Positions 32,975 through 36,262 of a stretch of DNA of 36,262 nucleotides are shown one piece after another; positions within the stretch are counted from its first letter, which is position 1; every line of letters starts with the position of its first letter. The translations under genes were made by a program, and so were the position numbers. The DNA comes from Candidatus Gastranaerophilales bacterium (GTDB taxonomy: Bacteria > Cyanobacteriota > Vampirovibrionia > Gastranaerophilales > Gastranaerophilaceae). A model generated the notes under the pieces. The model was not told the origin of the DNA. It made no database searches and saw only the letters and a list, made by a program, of their open reading frames with translations. Where the stretch lies: assembly GCA_944326555.1 (NCBI GenBank), contig CALVEK010000020.1, positions 1-36,262 of the forward strand. Reading direction: 5' to 3'.

Positions 32975-33284
32975 TTTCATTTTGTTTTTTTTCTGTATTA
33001 ACAACCATTAAAATGCGTAAACATTTTTTTAGGCTTGGTTCTATATCCATTTCATTAACACAAAGTAGGGGTACATATTGGATTTTAAAATTTCTTCTTA
33101 CAAATTTTGCTGGAAATGATGTTTTTATATCCTTAGTTAGGGTAAAAATAATATGAGAAATATCTTCAATTTCTATTTCATTGCTTTCAACTATTTTACT
33201 GAATAACTCAACAGTTGCTTTTTCTATCATTTCAGGAGTGTCTTCATCAATAGTGATTGCTCCTCGTATTCCTCTTGAGTACAT
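32916..33284 (-). CDS. aroH: chorismate mutase, AroH type
   Basis: Converts chorismate to prephenate for phenylalanine and tyrosine. The 122-residue protein keeps the Bacillus subtilis AroH active site at the same numbering: R7 (RGIRGA), C75 and E78 (LLCVNEMD), R90 (KKCLRIL) and Y108 (HVYLGGA). It has a near-perfect ribosome site AAGGAGGT, eight bases before ATG, overlapping the fmt stop codon, so it is coupled to fmt. The C terminus runs into the lipM-like gene from the opposite side. Confidence 0.96.
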   Translation of the reverse strand: MYSRGIRGAITIDEDTPEMIEKATVELFSKIVESNEIEIEDISHIIFTLTKDIKTSFPAKFVRRNFKIQYVPLLCVNEMDIEPSLKKCLRILMVVNTEKKQNEIKHVYLGGARILRSDLVSE

Positions 33285-33298
33285 CGTTTGGGACCTCC

Positions 33299-34258
33299 TT
33301 ATTCAAATTTTAGGCTTGTTTCATTGAGTAATTTTTTGAGTTGCGAGCCATTAGACCAAGCATAGGCATCCATTTTTTGCTTGCCTTCAGGTTTTACTTC
33401 CTGTATTAATAATAAACCCTGTGATGTACTAACTGCAATCCCATCTTTTGATATATTTACAATTTCACCGTTCATATAATTTTTTTCAGGTGTTGTATCT
33501 GCAGTTTGTGTTTTTAATATTTGTATAGACTTACCTTGAAATGTTGTTGTTGCACAAGGCCATGTAGTCATTGAGCGGACGTGGTTATGTATTTCTTGTG
33601 CTGTTTTATTCCAGTCTATTGTTGCATCTTCTTTTTTGAATTTTTTAGCAATAGTCATTAAAGAGTCGTCTTGTTTTTTGGGTGTTAGCACCTTATTATA
33701 CAACTGTTTTAGTGTAGGATACATAATAAATGGTGCTTTGTCGCTAATTATATTCATTAGTTCTTTGTCTGTCATATTAGGAGTTATTTTGATTTTTTCT
33801 TGCAGGCAAATATCACCTGCATCTAAATCCAAAACAGTAATCATTGTTGTAATTCCTGTTTCTGTATCTCCATTGTATATAGCTCTTTGTATTGGATTTG
33901 CACCCCTATATTTTGGTAACAATGATGCATGTAAATTAATCGTTGCAATTTTAGGTATATCCAAAACTTCTTGGGTTAAAATCTGACCGAAAGCGAATGT
34001 TATAAAGAAGTCAGGATTTAGTTTTTTTAATTCATTTTTTAGTTCTTCATCATTTTTTATAGAGCTTGTTTGAAAAACTTTTATATTGTGAGCCAGAGCA
34101 AAATCTTTAACTGGTGGAGCCGTTAATTTTTTACCTCTGCCAGCAGGTTTATCAGGCTGTGTTACAACAGCTTGAATATTTATATCGTTGAAATTAAGTA
34201 ATTTTTGAAGACAATTTACGGAAATTTCCGGTGTTGCAAGATATATAGCGTTTATCAA
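33299..34258 (-). CDS. fmt: methionyl-tRNA formyltransferase
   Basis: Formylates initiator Met-tRNA. The 319-residue protein has QPDKPAGRGKKL, NLHASLLPKYRGANPIQ with N108 and H110, and LDLDAGD with D146, matching the catalytic triad of E. coli Fmt. The C-terminal tRNA-binding domain includes HNHVRSMTTWPCA. The start is TTG with AGGAG eight bases upstream; no in-frame ATG lies nearby. It follows def by 16 bases, the classic def-fmt order. Confidence 0.97.
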   Translation of the reverse strand: MINAIYLATPEISVNCLQKLLNFNDINIQAVVTQPDKPAGRGKKLTAPPVKDFALAHNIKVFQTSSIKNDEELKNELKKLNPDFFITFAFGQILTQEVLDIPKIATINLHASLLPKYRGANPIQRAIYNGDTETGITTMITVLDLDAGDICLQEKIKITPNMTDKELMNIISDKAPFIMYPTLKQLYNKVLTPKKQDDSLMTIAKKFKKEDATIDWNKTAQEIHNHVRSMTTWPCATTTFQGKSIQILKTQTADTTPEKNYMNGEIVNISKDGIAVSTSQGLLLIQEVKPEGKQKMDAYAWSNGSQLKKLLNETSLKFE

Positions 34259-34274
34259 TTTAATAACTCCTTTT

Positions 34275-34880
34275 TTATTTATTGTCTTCAGGCAAAACTG
34301 TATCTCCCGGATTTGATGGTAGGTCTTTTAGAGCTTCATCTAATTCCGGTTCTTCCAGTATATATTCTCCATCTACAGGATTTAGTCCTTTTTCCTTAAG
34401 AATCCTGTCTGCTTCAAATCTGTTTCTGCAATGATCAACAAATAATATTCCGTCCAGATGATCAAATTCATGTTGAATTGCTCTTGCTAAAAGGCTTCCG
34501 TCTTTGCCCTCAAGTATAAAAGGTTTTCCATTTAATCCCAATGCTTTAACCGTAACATCTGCATATCTTTTTACATCCGTATATGCTTCAGGAAAGCTCA
34601 AACAGCCCTCATAACTGCTGCAGGCTCCTGATTTTTTTATTATTTTAGGATTAATAAACACTCTGGGGTTAAGTGGTTCATTCCCTGTTGAAACATCAAT
34701 GACAAATACTCTTAAATGTTCACCAATCTGTGGTGCTGCTAATCCGACACCATTGTTTGCATACATTGTGTCAATCAAATCATGTACCAATGTTTGTATT
34801 TTTTTAGATATCTTAGAGACTTCTTTAGATTTTTGTCTAAGACCTTCATCACCGTATGAAACAATTTTTCTTATAGACAT
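34275..34880 (-). CDS. def: peptide deformylase
   Basis: Removes the N-formyl group from new proteins. All three motifs are present: GVGLAAPQIG (44-53), EGCLS with metal ligand C93 (91-95) and HEFDH (137-141). The 201-residue length includes a C-terminal acidic and proline-containing extension (ILEEPELDEALKDLP) longer than in standard enzymes. AAGGAA precedes ATG. Confidence 0.97.
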   Translation of the reverse strand: MSIRKIVSYGDEGLRQKSKEVSKISKKIQTLVHDLIDTMYANNGVGLAAPQIGEHLRVFVIDVSTGNEPLNPRVFINPKIIKKSGACSSYEGCLSFPEAYTDVKRYADVTVKALGLNGKPFILEGKDGSLLARAIQHEFDHLDGILFVDHCRNRFEADRILKEKGLNPVDGEYILEEPELDEALKDLPSNPGDTVLPEDNK

Positions 34881-34950
34881 ACTTTATTCCTTTTTGTCAT
34901 TGTGTTTTGGATAGTTATTTAAAAATTTTTTTATTACTGTTGAACAAAAA

Positions 34951-35400
34951 CTATGGACGTTGTGCATCCAACTCTTTTCTTATATCTTCAACAGTAACAT
35001 AAACAACAGGTGATTTATCATCTTTTTGCAGATAAACTTCTTTTATACCCGCTTGAACTATAAATCTTTTGCATAGAATACAGATGAAATTGTGCCCATA
35101 TATGTACATTGTTGCACCTTTGCATCTGTCTTGTCCTGCTTGTATTATTGCATTTTGTTCGGCATGAATACTTCTGCAGGTTTCATACATTGTTCCTGAT
35201 GGTATATTGTTTTCTATTCTGTAACATTTACCAATCTCGTAACAAGAAGTTACCTTTGATGGAGTTCCGTTGTATCCTGTAGCTTTAATTTTTTTGTCTT
35301 CTCCAACTATTACAGCACCAACCTTTGCTCTAAAACAGTTTGAACGTGTTGCACAGGTTTTTGCAATTTCCAGAAAATATTCATTCCATGGTTTAATCAT
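34951..35400 (-). CDS. dCMP deaminase family protein (ComEB-like)
   Basis: A zinc-dependent deaminase of 149 residues, probably making dUMP for thymidylate synthesis. Zinc ligands are H79 in HAEQNAI and C107, C110 in ICILCKR. The proline normally before the first cysteine is isoleucine here. An N-terminal cysteine- and histidine-rich substrate region (TATGYNGTPSKVTSCYEIGKCY-type, 40-60) fits deoxycytidylate deaminases. GGGA lies before ATG. The def gene follows after 70 bases and the prepilin gene lies 19 bases upstream. Confidence 0.9.
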   Translation of the reverse strand: MIKPWNEYFLEIAKTCATRSNCFRAKVGAVIVGEDKKIKATGYNGTPSKVTSCYEIGKCYRIENNIPSGTMYETCRSIHAEQNAIIQAGQDRCKGATMYIYGHNFICILCKRFIVQAGIKEVYLQKDDKSPVVYVTVEDIRKELDAQRP

Positions 35401-35419
35401 TTTTTGTCCCTTTATTTAA

Positions 35420-36076
35420 TTAGTAATTATTGTATCTGTTATTTTTTACTTGTTCCAGCTGTTTTTGTAAAATAGCTATTTGTTCAGCTTGTTCCGGTGT
35501 TAGTATTTGCAAATCTTGTTGTGTTGATTGGCTTTTTAATCTTTCTCTACCGGTGCCGCCTCTTAAAATTCTTTCTCTTCCTGTTATTCCTCCATTAGCT
35601 TTTGGTGGATTTTTTAATTTGTTTAGACCTTCGCTTTGGCCATAATTTGAAGTTTCTGTTTCATTATGTCCATAAATACTTTGTTCTGATTCGATTTCTG
35701 CTCTTAGTCTATTTGTCAGTGTGTCTAGCATTCTTATTATTTGGTTTTGTTTTGCTACTATTTCTTCTGTGAAAGAATTTGTTCCGTCTTCTTTTATCCA
35801 GCCTATAGTTTTTCCTTTAGTATCTTTAAAAACAAGGATTTCATTAATTATAATGCCTTGATCTTTTCTGTTTGTTGTTCTTCCTAATTTTATGTCCCTG
35901 TTTGAAGAGGGAGAGATACTTGGATGTATATCTGTATTTATTGACCAGACTGTAGAGGGTGCTTGGGATTTTGCTCTATTTTTTTTCGTAATTACAGGTA
36001 CCGATGCCAGTGCAATTATTGACACAATTAGCAATGTAATCAGTGCTTCTGCAAGCGAAAAACCTTTTATCTTCAT
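35420..36076 (-). CDS. type IV prepilin-like protein with repeat-bearing C terminus
   Basis: The N terminus MKIKGFSLAEALITLLIVSI is a class III signal: peptidase site after G5, mature F, and E at mature position 5, followed by one hydrophobic helix. This marks a pilin or pseudopilin. The rest is unusual. A short beta region (75-100) with FKDTKGKTIGWI is followed by a predicted coiled coil (105-131) and a polar N/G/S-rich part. Two near-identical units follow, GITGRERIL (163-171) and GGTGRERLK (173-181), then a Q-rich coiled coil (194-212). No cysteines are present. GGGTG lies before ATG. Its partner machinery is not in the window. Confidence 0.85.
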   Translation of the reverse strand: MKIKGFSLAEALITLLIVSIIALASVPVITKKNRAKSQAPSTVWSINTDIHPSISPSSNRDIKLGRTTNRKDQGIIINEILVFKDTKGKTIGWIKEDGTNSFTEEIVAKQNQIIRMLDTLTNRLRAEIESEQSIYGHNETETSNYGQSEGLNKLKNPPKANGGITGRERILRGGTGRERLKSQSTQQDLQILTPEQAEQIAILQKQLEQVKNNRYNNY

Positions 36077-36200
36077 ACTTCACCCTTTTTTTACTACATT
36101 TTTATTCTAATGTTATTGTTTTACAAAGTAAAGAATTTAATATAAACAAGAAACTAAAAAACCAACAGATAGATGAAAAAAAAACGAAAAAAGAGCAAGC

Positions 36201-36206
36201 TATAAT
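36201..36206 (+). promoter_or_regulatory. -10 box for the gene at the right edge
   Basis: A perfect TATAAT lies 52 bases before the last ATG. The -35 region is an A-rich tract without a match, so support is limited. Confidence 0.35.
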
Positions 36207-36258
36207 TTCAAATTCAAATATAAAAAGAAATGTAGATTAAAAAAAAGGATTAAAAACT

Positions 36259-36262
36259 ATGA
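36259..36262 (+). CDS. start of a gene cut by the window edge
   Basis: An ATG with AAGGA (36245-36249) nine bases upstream begins at the last bases, divergent from the prepilin gene. Only the start codon is visible, so nothing can be said about the product. Confidence 0.4.

Overview
The window is AT-rich, densely coded bacterial chromosome with no phage, insertion sequence or CRISPR array that I can see. Several traits point to an uncultured gut-type member of the non-photosynthetic cyanobacterial sister group (Vampirovibrionia/Melainabacteria, order Gastranaerophilales). These are a cyanobacteria-like tRNA-Asn, a prepilin with a GFSLAEALITLL-type N terminus, MEP-pathway isoprenoid synthesis, a membrane pyrophosphatase, two proteins with an N-terminal N-x-x-SF header, and low G+C. 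The assignment is an inference from sequence style and needs a phylogenetic marker to confirm.

Left part (1-13962): a tRNA-Asn, a DUF3137 membrane protein, mutS2 on the minus strand, a long atypical phosphohexomutase, two tandem DUF4013 membrane proteins, thiL-ispD, a 54-codon small gene, argS and an O6-alkylguanine methyltransferase gene. Convergent to these is a CpaE-like receiver/ParA ATPase followed by a small protein of unknown function that starts at TTG.

Middle part (13963-23654): a 34-codon small ORF, a kinase-fold protein, a divergent membrane pyrophosphatase (hppA) with a strong terminator, and a 108-residue SFKA-header protein. Then comes a tight five-gene minus-strand unit: a soluble receiver-PAS-histidine kinase, a NarL-type response regulator, an exported propeller-like protein, and MalF-like and MalG-like ABC permeases. 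No solute-binding protein or ATPase gene is present.

Right part (23655-36262): an Lrp/AsnC regulator overlapping a class I/II aminotransferase, like the AlaR-AlaT pair of Bacillus. Next is an AlgX/AlgJ-like plus MBOAT (AlgI-like) pair for polysaccharide O-acylation, then a Gfo/Idh/MocA oxidoreductase, a CDP-alcohol phosphatidyltransferase, trmL, nnrD and a LipM-like octanoyltransferase. Facing these on the minus strand are a prepilin gene, a dCMP deaminase gene, def, fmt and aroH. The last bases hold a ribosome binding site and start codon of another plus-strand gene.

The most interesting items are the kinase-regulator-propeller-permease operon, the shared N-terminal header on otherwise unrelated proteins, two candidate small RNAs with good intrinsic terminators, a near-leaderless promoter/start arrangement, and the divergent pyrophosphatase with an apparent signal peptide. 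TTG start codons backed by Shine-Dalgarno (SD) sequences are frequent, so start choices here need care.
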